DNA from: Candidatus Planktophila sp.
GTDB taxonomy: Bacteria; Actinomycetota; Actinomycetes; Nanopelagicales; Nanopelagicaceae
DNA length: 55,528 nucleotides
Reading direction: 5' to 3'
Assembly: GCA_017858325.1 (NCBI GenBank)
Contig: JAFMBT010000009.1
Coordinates: 1-55,528, forward strand
In this document: positions 8,004 to 17,981 of the stretch, piece by piece
How the letters are laid out: each line of letters opens with the position of its first letter
Position numbering within the stretch: the stretch's first letter is position 1
Made by a program: the position numbers and the translations under genes
The notes under the pieces: model-generated
The model's database searches: none
Told to the model about the DNA's origin: nothing
Seen by the model: the letters and a program-made list of their open reading frames with translations, nothing else

Positions 8004-8591
8004 ATGGTTCGACCATCCCATATTTATCACCTCAATACCCACGAAGTTCCTCGTCGTGCTGGGGAGATGAAGGAGTATCAACTGGATTTACTTGTTCCTG
8101 AAAGTGTGGGCGTCCCGCTAATCGCCGTTCCGCTAGGTGATGTAATTGAGGTAGATGCGCGGCTTGAGGCGGTAGCTGAGGGAATATTGCTTAGCGCCGA
8201 AATTTTTGCGATTGCAAAGGGTGAGTGCATTCGCTGCCTGGATCCTGTTGAAGTTGAAATTGATAGAAAAATTCAAGAGTTATATCTCTATGAAGACGAT
8301 GCACCGAAGAAGGGTTCACGCAACAAGCGCGACCAACCTGTCGATGTTGATGATGTAGAAATTGAAGATATTCTCTATCTCGATGGCGTGATCATGGATC
8401 TAGAGCCACCGATTCGCGATGCCATCGTCCTTGAGTTGCCAGTTAATCCCTTATGCGATCCAGAGTGTTTGGGCCTCTGCCCTGATTGCGGTCAGAAATG
8501 GGAGGTATTGCCGCAAGACCACGCCCATGAGGTCATCGATGCTCGCTGGTCTGGTTTGGCTGGGCTGGATTTTAAGAATCTGGACTCTTAG
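8004..8591 (+). CDS. yceD: YceD family protein (DUF177), linked to 23S rRNA/L32 assembly
   Basis: A 195-aa DUF177 protein. Members lie directly before rpmF and are implicated in 23S rRNA accumulation in other organisms. Visible features are the central CIRCLDPVEVEI segment, an acidic middle (about residues 110-125), and a C-terminal CDPECLGLCPDCG cluster that probably binds zinc, followed by the family ending DARWSGLAGL. Start is the ATG at 8004 behind GAGAGAG. It may couple L32 supply to rRNA processing with the nearby rnc. Confidence 0.88.
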   Translation: MVRPSHIYHLNTHEVPRRAGEMKEYQLDLLVPESVGVPLIAVPLGDVIEVDARLEAVAEGILLSAEIFAIAKGECIRCLDPVEVEIDRKIQELYLYEDDAPKKGSRNKRDQPVDVDDVEIEDILYLDGVIMDLEPPIRDAIVLELPVNPLCDPECLGLCPDCGQKWEVLPQDHAHEVIDARWSGLAGLDFKNLDS

Positions 8592-8611
8592 GGGATACTT
8601 CTCCCATACCT

Positions 8612-8635
8612 CGAAGCTCTCGCGTAGAGCCTTCG
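8612..8635 (+). promoter_or_regulatory. Leader hairpin before rpmF
   Basis: CGAAG-CTCT (8612-8620) pairs with AGAG-c-CTTCG (8626-8635) around the loop CGCGT: nine base pairs with one bulged C. It lies in the 74-nt gap between yceD and rpmF, about 30 nt before the rpmF start. No U-run follows, so a processing or translational control element is more likely than a terminator. Confidence 0.35.
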
Positions 8636-8665
8636 GTTCACTAAAAAGGAAGGGCGGTCCACCTC

Positions 8666-8839
8666 GTGCCAGTACCAAAGCGAAAGATGTCTCGTTCAAA
8701 GACACGTTCACGTCGAAGCATGTGGAAGACAACTGCTGCATCTCTTGCACCTTGCTCACAGTGCCAACAGCCAAAATTACAACACATTGCTTGTCCGACA
8801 TGTGGAACATATAACCGTCGACAAGTTGTCGATATCTGA
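8666..8839 (+). CDS. rpmF: 50S ribosomal protein L32
   Basis: Small large-subunit protein, 57 aa, starting at a GTG (VPVPKRKMSRSKTRSRRSMWK). The basic N-terminus and the pairs CSQC and CPTC, which bind zinc, identify L32. It sits in its usual place between DUF177 and rnc. The gene end overlaps the probable TTG start of rnc by 14 nt. Confidence 0.95.
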   Translation: MPVPKRKMSRSKTRSRRSMWKTTAASLAPCSQCQQPKLQHIACPTCGTYNRRQVVDI

Positions 8840-9524
8840 TCGAAGGTCTCTCCTGTTCCCCGAACTCAATAAAGCTCTGGGAGTTGAGATTGATCAGCAA
8901 CTTCTTGAGTTAGCGCTGACACACCGTTCATTCGCCTATGAAAATGGTTCGACACTCACCAATGAGCGCCTCGAATTCTTAGGGGATTCAATTCTCGGAC
9001 TTGTCGTCACAGAAGAGCTCTACCTTCGTTACCCTGATTTAGATGAGAGTCGGCTATCTCCGCTGCGTTCTGGAATCGTCAATATGCGGGCGCTGGCAGA
9101 TATTGCTCGCTCACTCGAACTTGGAAAGTATATTCGCCTCGGTAAAGGTGAAGAAGTTACTAACGGCCGTGATAAAAACTCATTACTGGCAGATGCGCTG
9201 GAAGCTCTGATTGGTGCGATTTATCTTGATACCGGCTTTGCAACCACAGCCACAGTGGTGCAGGGATTAATTAAGCAGACGCTGGAAGAGGCGATGGCAA
9301 AGGGTGCTGGCCTTGATGGGAAGACGGCGCTACAAGAACTCGTCGCATCTCTTGGAAGAGGAACCCTCGAATACGTGGTGATTGAAAGTGGTCCCGACCA
9401 CGATAAATCCTTCACCGCCACCGCCGTTGTTGGGGGGGAAGGTATTGCGCAAGGCACGGGAAAGAGCAAGCGTGAAGCTGAACAGGCTGCAGCCCGTAGT
9501 GCCTACGAAAAACTGAGCCTATAA
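8826..9524 (+). CDS. rnc: Ribonuclease III
   Basis: Double-strand-specific endoribonuclease that processes rRNA precursors and structured mRNAs. The catalytic signature NERLEFLGDSILGL, the second acidic motif DALEALIGAIYLD, and a C-terminal double-stranded RNA-binding domain (KTALQELVASLG to SKREAEQAAARSAYEKL) are all present. The open frame extends upstream through rpmF in another frame. I choose the TTG at 8826, giving about 232 aa, the normal length; the exact start is uncertain, since no good ribosome site is seen. mutM, often between rnc and smc, is absent. Confidence 0.94.
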   Translation: MSISDRRSLLFPELNKALGVEIDQQLLELALTHRSFAYENGSTLTNERLEFLGDSILGLVVTEELYLRYPDLDESRLSPLRSGIVNMRALADIARSLELGKYIRLGKGEEVTNGRDKNSLLADALEALIGAIYLDTGFATTATVVQGLIKQTLEEAMAKGAGLDGKTALQELVASLGRGTLEYVVIESGPDHDKSFTATAVVGGEGIAQGTGKSKREAEQAAARSAYEKLSL

Positions 9525-9529
9525 ACAGA

Positions 9530-9535
9530 TAGGTT
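9530..9535 (+). promoter_or_regulatory. -10 element of smc (leaderless type)
   Basis: TAGGTT lies 7 nt before the smc GTG, 5 nt after the rnc stop. There is no ribosome site between them. Confidence 0.5.
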
Positions 9536-9542
9536 TACCCAC

Positions 9543-12500
9543 GTGTATTTGAAGAGTATGACCCTCAAGGGCTTTAAGTCTTTTGCCTCGGCGACGACTC
9601 TTCGCCTGGAACGCGGGATCACATGTGTAGTCGGCCCCAATGGTTCTGGAAAATCTAACGTTGTTGATGCGCTCTCCTGGGTAATGGGTGAACAGGGCGC
9701 AAAATCACTTCGTGGCGGAAAGATGGAAGATGTCATCTTCGCCGGCACATCAGGGCGAGCACCGCTTGGCCGCGCCGAAGTGTCACTGACTATTGATAAC
9801 TCTGATGGTGCACTACCGATTGAATTTAGTGAAGTAACAATTTCACGCATACTCTTTCGTAACGGACAGAGTGAGTACCAAATTAACGGCGAGGCATCTC
9901 GACTACTAGATATTCAAGAGTTGCTCAGCGATTCAGGTATCGGCCGAGAAATGCACGTCATCGTCGGCCAAGGTCAGCTCGATGCAATTTTGATGGCCAC
10001 CCCTGAAGATCGTCGTGGTTTTATTGAAGAGGCAGCCGGTGTGCTCAAGCACCGTAAGCGTAAAGAGAAGGCGCTGCGCAAACTTGACTCAATGCAGGCC
10101 AACTTGGCTCGCGTACAAGATTTAACAGTTGAGCTAAGAAGACAACTACGGCCACTTGGTAAACAGGCGGAGGTAGCAAAGAAGGCGGCGACGATTCAAG
10201 CTGATCTTCGAGATGCAAAGCTGCGATTGCTGGCAGATGATTTCATCTCGCTTTCGCGCACACTCGATGCTGAAGTGGCTGATGAAACCGCGCTCCGCGC
10301 TCGCCGGTCAGAGGTTGAGACTGAACTTAATTCTGTACGACGCCGAGAAGAATTACTCGACGAGCAATCAGCTATTGAGAGCCCTCTTCTGATTCAAGCA
10401 CAAGAAAATTTCTACGCACTATCAGGTCTGCGAGAGAAGTTTCGTGGCACGCAATCACTTGCTCAAGAACGTTCACGATTTTTAGCTGAAGAGGCACAAG
10501 AAGCAAGAGATGCCGGGCGTGACCCGCAAGCTCTCGAACGCGAAGCGCTCTTGTTACGCACCGAAGAAGAAGAGCTGCGAAAAAGTGTCGAGTCTGCCCG
10601 CTCACTTCTTCAGTCTTCAACGCAACAGCTCGCTGCAGATGAAATAGCACTTAAAAGCGAAGAAGATAAAATTGCGGCAACTCTTCGTGCAATTGCAGAT
10701 CAGCGTGAAGGCACTGCAAGGCAGGAAGGTCACATCAAATCCCTTGCTGCGCGCCTTGATGCAATAGCTGAAGAAATCTCACGTTTGATTAAAGCTCGTG
10801 ATGGTGCGCAAGAGCGCGTCGATAGCGCAGCGCGAGAGTATTCCACTCTTGAGATGGAGATCGCAGGCGCTGATGCCGGCGAGCAAGGGCTTGACTCTCT
10901 CTTTGAAACGGCCAAGCGTGAGCTCGAAGCTGCCAAGAAGAAGCTAAACGATCTCGTTGATCTTGAGAGAAATACAGAACGTGAAAAGAATGCCATCGAG
11001 TCTAAACTTGATGTAATGCGTATTACCTCGAGTAACCGAGATGGTGGTGCAGCCCTTGTAAGTAATTCACGTGGCATCAACATCCTTGGCTCGATCGCAT
11101 CACTTATTCGTATTGATTCAGGGTGGGAGGCCGCAACTGCATCAGCCCTTGGCTCGTTAGCCGATGCAATTGTTGTACGGGATCTTAATTCGGCAGTCAC
11201 TGCGCTCAGAACACTGCGCAGTGAAAATCTGGGTCAGGCAGATCTCTTAATTCTTGATCGAGAAAATGCGTCTGCGGTTTCATTGCCACAAGGGCTTACT
11301 CCACTCTTGCAGTATCTCCATACAAGTGAGATCAGCGATCTGTTAACATCGTTGCTTTCAACTACAGTCGTTGCACCAGATCCAGCAAGCGCGGCCGATA
11401 TTCTGCGAAGCCACCCACACCTGACTGTTGTTACACGAGATGGAGATCTGCTCACATCCAAGCGCGTTCGAGGCGGATCCCAATCATCGTCTTCGCTTAT
11501 TGAGATTACTGCTTTGATAGAAGAACTCTCTGGCAAGTTGGAAACCCTGAGCCACGAATGTAATCGCCTGACCTTTGAAATTTCGACCGCTTCTGCTGAA
11601 GTCGATAGCAAGCAATCAGCCTTTGATCTTGCGCTCTCGCAACTTAATGAATCAGATGCTCGGATTGCAGCAATTACAGAAGCGCTAGCAGTCTCTGGCC
11701 AACATATGAAGTCCGCCAGCGCTGAAGTTGAAAGACTCAATAGCGCAATCAATGAAGCAACTGCCGCAAAATCTCGCGATGAGAATGAATTGAAGGTGGC
11801 ATCAGAGCAGTGGCAGCAACATGGTGATATTCAAGAGCCAGACCATCAGATTGCCCAGACACTTCGCCAGAAAGTTTCTGCAGCTCGTACCGCTGAAGTT
11901 GAAGCGCGGCTTGCAGTTCGTACAAGTGAAGAGCGAGTCGATTCCTTGGCAGCACGTGCGCAAGCACTGGAAGATGGGGCGCGCGCAGAGCGTGAAGCCT
12001 CCGAACGCGCAATCTCTCGCCGTGGTGCACGTGCGCGAGGTGCACTGATCTCGCAAGCGATCGCAGAAGCAGCGTACGAAGCACTGATCCATATTGAGCG
12101 TTCTATTGCAAAGGCATCAGCTGAACGTGCACGACTAGAGGCATCTCGATCAGACCGTGAAGGACAGACGTTGACGGTGCGTGCACGCAATCGTGAGTTA
12201 ACACTTGAGCTTGATCAACTCACCTCAAGTGTTCATCGTGATGAGATCGCACGGGCAGAACAAAGAATGCGCATCCAAGTTCTCGAAAGCAAGGCGGTTG
12301 AAGAGCTTGGAATTGATGTCACCACTTTGGTCAACGAATATGGACCCGATAATGATGTCCCAACATTTATTGAGACCGAGTCAGGTGAAATTGTCGCAAC
12401 TGAAATGGTTCCCTATCGTCGTGATCAGCAAGAGAAGCGATTGGCTGCAACAGAGCGATCCCTAACCTTGCTCGGAAAAATTAATCCGCTTGCACTAGAG

Positions 12501-13079
12501 GAGTACAGCGCCCTTGAAGAGCGCCTGAAATTCCTAGCCGAGCAACTTGAAGATTTGAAGAATACAAAGAAAGACCTGCTCGACATTATCAAGGAAGTTG
12601 ACGAACGGGTTCAGCAGATATTTATGGAAGCCTACGATGAGACTGCTCGCCACTTTGCTGAGATCTTCCCACGTCTCTTTCCGGGCGGTGATGGTCGACT
12701 TATCCTCACCAACCCTGATGATCTTCTCAATACCGGCGTCGATGTCGAAGCACGTCCACCAGGAAAGCGAATCAAGCGTCTCTCCCTTCTTTCGGGTGGT
12801 GAAAAGTCATTGACTGCTGTTGCAATGCTGATTGCGATATTTAAGGCTCGTCCAAGTCCGTTCTATGTCCTTGATGAAGTCGAAGCCGCACTTGATGATG
12901 TCAACCTTGGTCGACTACTTGGTGTGCTTGAAGAGCTGCGCGAGAGTTCACAGCTCATCATCATCACTCACCAAAAACGAACAATGGAAATAGCTGATGC
13001 TTTATACGGTGTAACGATGCGTGGAGATGGAGTCACTGAAGTGATTTCTCAACGCCTTCGTGAATCTGAAACTGCATAG
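9543..13079 (+). CDS. smc: Chromosome segregation ATPase SMC
   Basis: Structural maintenance of chromosomes protein of the condensin complex; it organises and segregates DNA. It is 1178 aa, full length. Walker A GPNGSGKS is at residues 31-38. Long coiled coils (about 160-500 and 670-1000) flank a hinge near residues 510-630. The C-terminal head has LSGGE at 1083 and Walker B FYVLDE at 1107-1112. The GTG start gives the standard MYLKSMTLKGFKSF. The partners ScpA and ScpB are not in the window. ftsY follows closely, as in other actinobacteria. Confidence 0.98.
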   Translation: MYLKSMTLKGFKSFASATTLRLERGITCVVGPNGSGKSNVVDALSWVMGEQGAKSLRGGKMEDVIFAGTSGRAPLGRAEVSLTIDNSDGALPIEFSEVTISRILFRNGQSEYQINGEASRLLDIQELLSDSGIGREMHVIVGQGQLDAILMATPEDRRGFIEEAAGVLKHRKRKEKALRKLDSMQANLARVQDLTVELRRQLRPLGKQAEVAKKAATIQADLRDAKLRLLADDFISLSRTLDAEVADETALRARRSEVETELNSVRRREELLDEQSAIESPLLIQAQENFYALSGLREKFRGTQSLAQERSRFLAEEAQEARDAGRDPQALEREALLLRTEEEELRKSVESARSLLQSSTQQLAADEIALKSEEDKIAATLRAIADQREGTARQEGHIKSLAARLDAIAEEISRLIKARDGAQERVDSAAREYSTLEMEIAGADAGEQGLDSLFETAKRELEAAKKKLNDLVDLERNTEREKNAIESKLDVMRITSSNRDGGAALVSNSRGINILGSIASLIRIDSGWEAATASALGSLADAIVVRDLNSAVTALRTLRSENLGQADLLILDRENASAVSLPQGLTPLLQYLHTSEISDLLTSLLSTTVVAPDPASAADILRSHPHLTVVTRDGDLLTSKRVRGGSQSSSSLIEITALIEELSGKLETLSHECNRLTFEISTASAEVDSKQSAFDLALSQLNESDARIAAITEALAVSGQHMKSASAEVERLNSAINEATAAKSRDENELKVASEQWQQHGDIQEPDHQIAQTLRQKVSAARTAEVEARLAVRTSEERVDSLAARAQALEDGARAEREASERAISRRGARARGALISQAIAEAAYEALIHIERSIAKASAERARLEASRSDREGQTLTVRARNRELTLELDQLTSSVHRDEIARAEQRMRIQVLESKAVEELGIDVTTLVNEYGPDNDVPTFIETESGEIVATEMVPYRRDQQEKRLAATERSLTLLGKINPLALEEYSALEERLKFLAEQLEDLKNTKKDLLDIIKEVDERVQQIFMEAYDETARHFAEIFPRLFPGGDGRLILTNPDDLLNTGVDVEARPPGKRIKRLSLLSGGEKSLTAVAMLIAIFKARPSPFYVLDEVEAALDDVNLGRLLGVLEELRESSQLIIITHQKRTMEIADALYGVTMRGDGVTEVISQRLRESETA

Positions 13080-13092
13080 CTAGGTAGCACAC

Positions 13093-13929
13093 ATGGGTTT
13101 ATTTGGCGCACTCGTTGCGAAGTTAACGCATTCACAGATCTCAGATTTAGATTGGGACCAGGCCAAGCGAGATTTGCTGACATCAGATATCGGACCCACA
13201 CTTGCAGATGAGGTTATTCAAGCGGCGAAGAAGATTAAGGGAGATGATGCCCGCGCAGGTTTAATGGCCGTACTCTCACAATTCCTCTCTGAAAAACCAC
13301 GGAGACTTGATCTTGCAACTCCGCTATCAGTTTTTCTCATTGTGGGAATTAATGGCACAGGTAAAACAACTTCGGCGGCAAAGCTTGCGCATTACCTCAA
13401 GAAAGATGGGAAAGATGTTCTCTTGGGAGCCGGTGATACGTTTCGCGCCGCCGCTGTTGAACAGTTGCAGACGTGGGGAACTCGCATCGGTGTAGATGTA
13501 ATTTCAGGGAAAGATCAATCTGAGCCAGCTTCAGTTGCCTTCGATGCGGTGCAACATGCGCGAGATCATCTCAGAGACGTTCTCATTGTTGACACTGCAG
13601 GTCGCCTACACAATAAAAGTGATCTCATGAATGAATTAGGGAAGATCAAACGCGTGATCGAAAAGATTGCACCAGTGACCGAAGTCTTATTGGTTTTAGA
13701 TGCGACGACTGGTCAGAACGCGCTTACTCAGGCAAGAGTCTTCTCTGACTCTGTAGCCGTTACAGGACTCATATTGACAAAGACCGATGGAAGCGCCAAG
13801 GGTGGATTTGCCCTAGCCGTGGAGCGTGAAATGGCTCTTCCGGTCAAATTTGTAGGTACCGGTGAGGCGATCGAAGACTTTTTTCCCTTTGACTCAGCGA
13901 CCTACCTGCAAGGACTTCTCGAAGAATAG
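13093..13929 (+). CDS. ftsY: Signal recognition particle receptor FtsY
   Basis: GTPase that docks the SRP-ribosome complex at the membrane. It is short (278 aa): only the N and G domains are present, without the acidic A domain of E. coli FtsY. G motifs: GINGTGKT at 85-92, DTFRAAAVEQL near 116, DTAGR near 169, TKTDGSAKGG near 232. It starts 13 nt after smc. TAGGTA lies 6 nt before the ATG, an imperfect -10, so coupling to smc or its own start are both possible. Its partner ffh is 4 kb downstream. Confidence 0.96.
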   Translation: MGLFGALVAKLTHSQISDLDWDQAKRDLLTSDIGPTLADEVIQAAKKIKGDDARAGLMAVLSQFLSEKPRRLDLATPLSVFLIVGINGTGKTTSAAKLAHYLKKDGKDVLLGAGDTFRAAAVEQLQTWGTRIGVDVISGKDQSEPASVAFDAVQHARDHLRDVLIVDTAGRLHNKSDLMNELGKIKRVIEKIAPVTEVLLVLDATTGQNALTQARVFSDSVAVTGLILTKTDGSAKGGFALAVEREMALPVKFVGTGEAIEDFFPFDSATYLQGLLEE

Positions 13930-13935
13930 GCTGGC

Positions 13936-14004
13936 GTAATCAGGCTGTAACACTAGCCCGCACTTTGTGACCAATTCTTAACCTAGATTCCGATCGCCTG
14001 TAAC
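13936..14004. promoter_or_regulatory. GlnR-like box array before amtB
   Basis: GTAAT-N6-GTAAC (13936-13951) and GTGAC-N6-TTAAC (13967-13982) repeat half-sites at 11-bp spacing, and a further GTAAC is at 14000-14004. This resembles the GlnR half-site pattern known for nitrogen genes in Streptomyces and Mycobacterium (AC-N9-AC). It fits the ammonium/PII operon that follows. The rest of the gap up to the amtB start holds only its ribosome site. Confidence 0.45.
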
Positions 14005-14073
14005 CGTACCAGAGCATCTTTGGGCCATCTCAATGGGGAGAGATTTCTCGATAACACGAAGGTGGTTCTTTTT

Positions 14074-15704
<1,631 letters not shown>

Positions 15705-15719
15705 AGAGTGAAGTAAGAA

Positions 15720-17969
15720 ATGAGTACTCGAGAACGTCGACTGAGATCTGACAAGATTGACGCCTCACTTGTTAACTTATTTGACGCTCTTGGTGCAACT
15801 TCTCAAGGGGTGAGTCTCGCCGCGGTCGGTGGTTATGGCCGCGGCGAACTCTCCCCAGGATCCGATCTAGATCTGATTTTTATCCATCGCAGTAAAGACC
15901 AAAGAGAGCTTAGCGAGATCGTTAACTCAATTCTCTACCCTCTCTGGGATCAAGGTTTATCAATTGATCACTCAGTAAGAACTATGAGTGAGAGTCTAGA
16001 GTTAGCAAAAAAAGATATCCGGGTGGCTATGGGGCTACTTGATATTCGCTTAATCTGCGGCGATCCCGATCCGGTCGCAAGCCTTCAATCTGAAAATCTT
16101 GAACTTTGGCGAAGAGACTCACGACGCTATCTGCAAGAGTTGAAAGAATCAATGCGCATTCGTCACGAGAAAAGTGGTGAGTTGGCATATCTCTTAGAGC
16201 CAGATCTGAAAGAGGCTCGTGGTGGCCTGCGAGATATTAATTCGATCAAATGTATTGCACGCTCTGATGTTCGCCTACCAACTCTGGAACGAATTGCAAC
16301 CGCAGAGAGCACACTTCTTAAGATTCGAGATAGCCTACACACTTTAACTGGAAACTCAAAAGATCGACTTTTCTTTCACGAGCAAGACACATTGGCAGAA
16401 GTTCTCGGCTACGCCGATGCCGACGTATTAATGGCTGAAGTTGCAAAATCTGCACGATCAATTGATTATCTACTTAGATCAATTTGGCATGGCATCGAGT
16501 ATCGCGGTAAAGATCGACTCGGAAGATTTATGAAGAAAGTTCGCACGACTGCGTTAACTGAGGACATTCTGATCTCACACCAAGAAGTTGCCTTAAGTGT
16601 TGATGCTCCCATTTCAACTGATGCAACCCTGTCATTTAAAGTCGCCGCTGCCGCATCTCAAATTGGTCTTCCTCTTTCGATGGAAACCTCAGCCCTTATT
16701 GGTCAGAAGGCGCCACCGCTCTCAACCCCTTGGCCGAGAATTGCACGGGAAAATTTCATCGCATTTATTGGCGCTGGCCCATCGATGATTTCGGTGTGGG
16801 AAGGCTTTGAGCAAGAAGGCGTGATTGCATCCTGGTTCCCAGAGTGGAGCAAGGTCAGCTCACTTCCGCAGCGCAATCTTTTACATCGCCATACTGTCGA
16901 TCGACATATGGTTGAAACCCTGGTTCACGCCAGCGCTCTCACTCGAAAGGTTCACCGCCCAGATTTACTTCTCTTTGCGGCACTCTTTCATGACATTGGT
17001 AAAGGCACAGAGGACGATCATTCGATTAGGGGCGCTTCGCTCATCATTCCGATTGCGGCTCGCGTGGGCTTTGATTCTGCCGATCAAGAGACCCTGAAAA
17101 TCTTGGTTCAACACCATTTATTACTTTCGGCTACAGCTACTCGGCGAGACCTTGACGACCCTGCGACTATTGCAACTGTTCTCTCCACGATACCTGATGT
17201 TGCTACCCTCGAACTCTTGCATGCACTGAGTGTTGCTGATGGTGAAGCAACTGGGAAGGCGGCTTGGTCTCAGTGGAAGGCTGGCTTGGTCGAAGATTTG
17301 GTGAGGCGAGTCAAGAGCGCGATGGTCGATAACACGCTCGCGCCACAACCTGAGTTAAGTACAGAACAGAGTGCAATCGCAGCGAAAGGCGAGCTCTCAA
17401 TTCATGTGGAGAAGCGAGAGTATGACTATCTTATTGATCTTGTAGTACCTGACAGATCTGGTTTGCTATCGCTAGTTGCAGGTGTTCTTAATGTCTTGCG
17501 CCTTGATGTTCGCTCTGCCAAGACAAAGACAGTAAATGATTGTGCAGTGATGCAGTGGGTGGTGATCGCCGATCCTCACGCACCTGAGATCACTGATGAA
17601 TCAATGAGACAGCAACTCACCAGCGCACTCAGTGATAGCCGTTTACTTGCCGAACGCATACAGGAACGAATTGCTGCCTATGCAATTTTGCCTAAGATTC
17701 CTTTCCCAGATCCCGTTGTTGAAACATTCTCAGATGGGGCGACCGATGCGACGATCCTTGAGATCCGAACCCACGATAGGCCTGCGCTTCTATTTAGTAT
17801 CGGTGACGTCCTTGCAGCTTGCCGTGTTGATATCCGAGCCGCAATTATTGCAACCCTTGGCGCGGAAGTGATCGACACCCTCTATCTGCGCGAAATTGAT
17901 GGAGGAGCACTTGACGGTATCCGAGTGGCTGAAATCATCGAGAAGGTAAAAAGAGCGCTCGTGAAGTAG
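15720..17969 (+). CDS. glnD: PII uridylyl/adenylyltransferase
   Basis: Bifunctional sensor that attaches a nucleotide to PII when glutamine is low and removes it when high. It is 749 aa. The nucleotidyltransferase motif GGYGRGELSPGSDLDL is at 37-52, an HD phosphohydrolase domain shows LFHDIGKGTEDDH near residue 424, and two C-terminal ACT domains (about 565-640 and 675-745) bind glutamine. In actinobacteria GlnD homologues may adenylylate instead of uridylylate; the sequence cannot tell. It starts 15 nt after glnB behind a purine-rich site. Confidence 0.96.
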   Translation: MSTRERRLRSDKIDASLVNLFDALGATSQGVSLAAVGGYGRGELSPGSDLDLIFIHRSKDQRELSEIVNSILYPLWDQGLSIDHSVRTMSESLELAKKDIRVAMGLLDIRLICGDPDPVASLQSENLELWRRDSRRYLQELKESMRIRHEKSGELAYLLEPDLKEARGGLRDINSIKCIARSDVRLPTLERIATAESTLLKIRDSLHTLTGNSKDRLFFHEQDTLAEVLGYADADVLMAEVAKSARSIDYLLRSIWHGIEYRGKDRLGRFMKKVRTTALTEDILISHQEVALSVDAPISTDATLSFKVAAAASQIGLPLSMETSALIGQKAPPLSTPWPRIARENFIAFIGAGPSMISVWEGFEQEGVIASWFPEWSKVSSLPQRNLLHRHTVDRHMVETLVHASALTRKVHRPDLLLFAALFHDIGKGTEDDHSIRGASLIIPIAARVGFDSADQETLKILVQHHLLLSATATRRDLDDPATIATVLSTIPDVATLELLHALSVADGEATGKAAWSQWKAGLVEDLVRRVKSAMVDNTLAPQPELSTEQSAIAAKGELSIHVEKREYDYLIDLVVPDRSGLLSLVAGVLNVLRLDVRSAKTKTVNDCAVMQWVVIADPHAPEITDESMRQQLTSALSDSRLLAERIQERIAAYAILPKIPFPDPVVETFSDGATDATILEIRTHDRPALLFSIGDVLAACRVDIRAAIIATLGAEVIDTLYLREIDGGALDGIRVAEIIEKVKRALVK

Positions 17970-17981
17970 AGTGCGCTCATT

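Noticed and set aside
8451-8900. 149-codon minus-strand open frame across yceD, rpmF and rnc
   Set aside because: It is antisense to three well-supported genes, including L32, and resembles no protein family I know.
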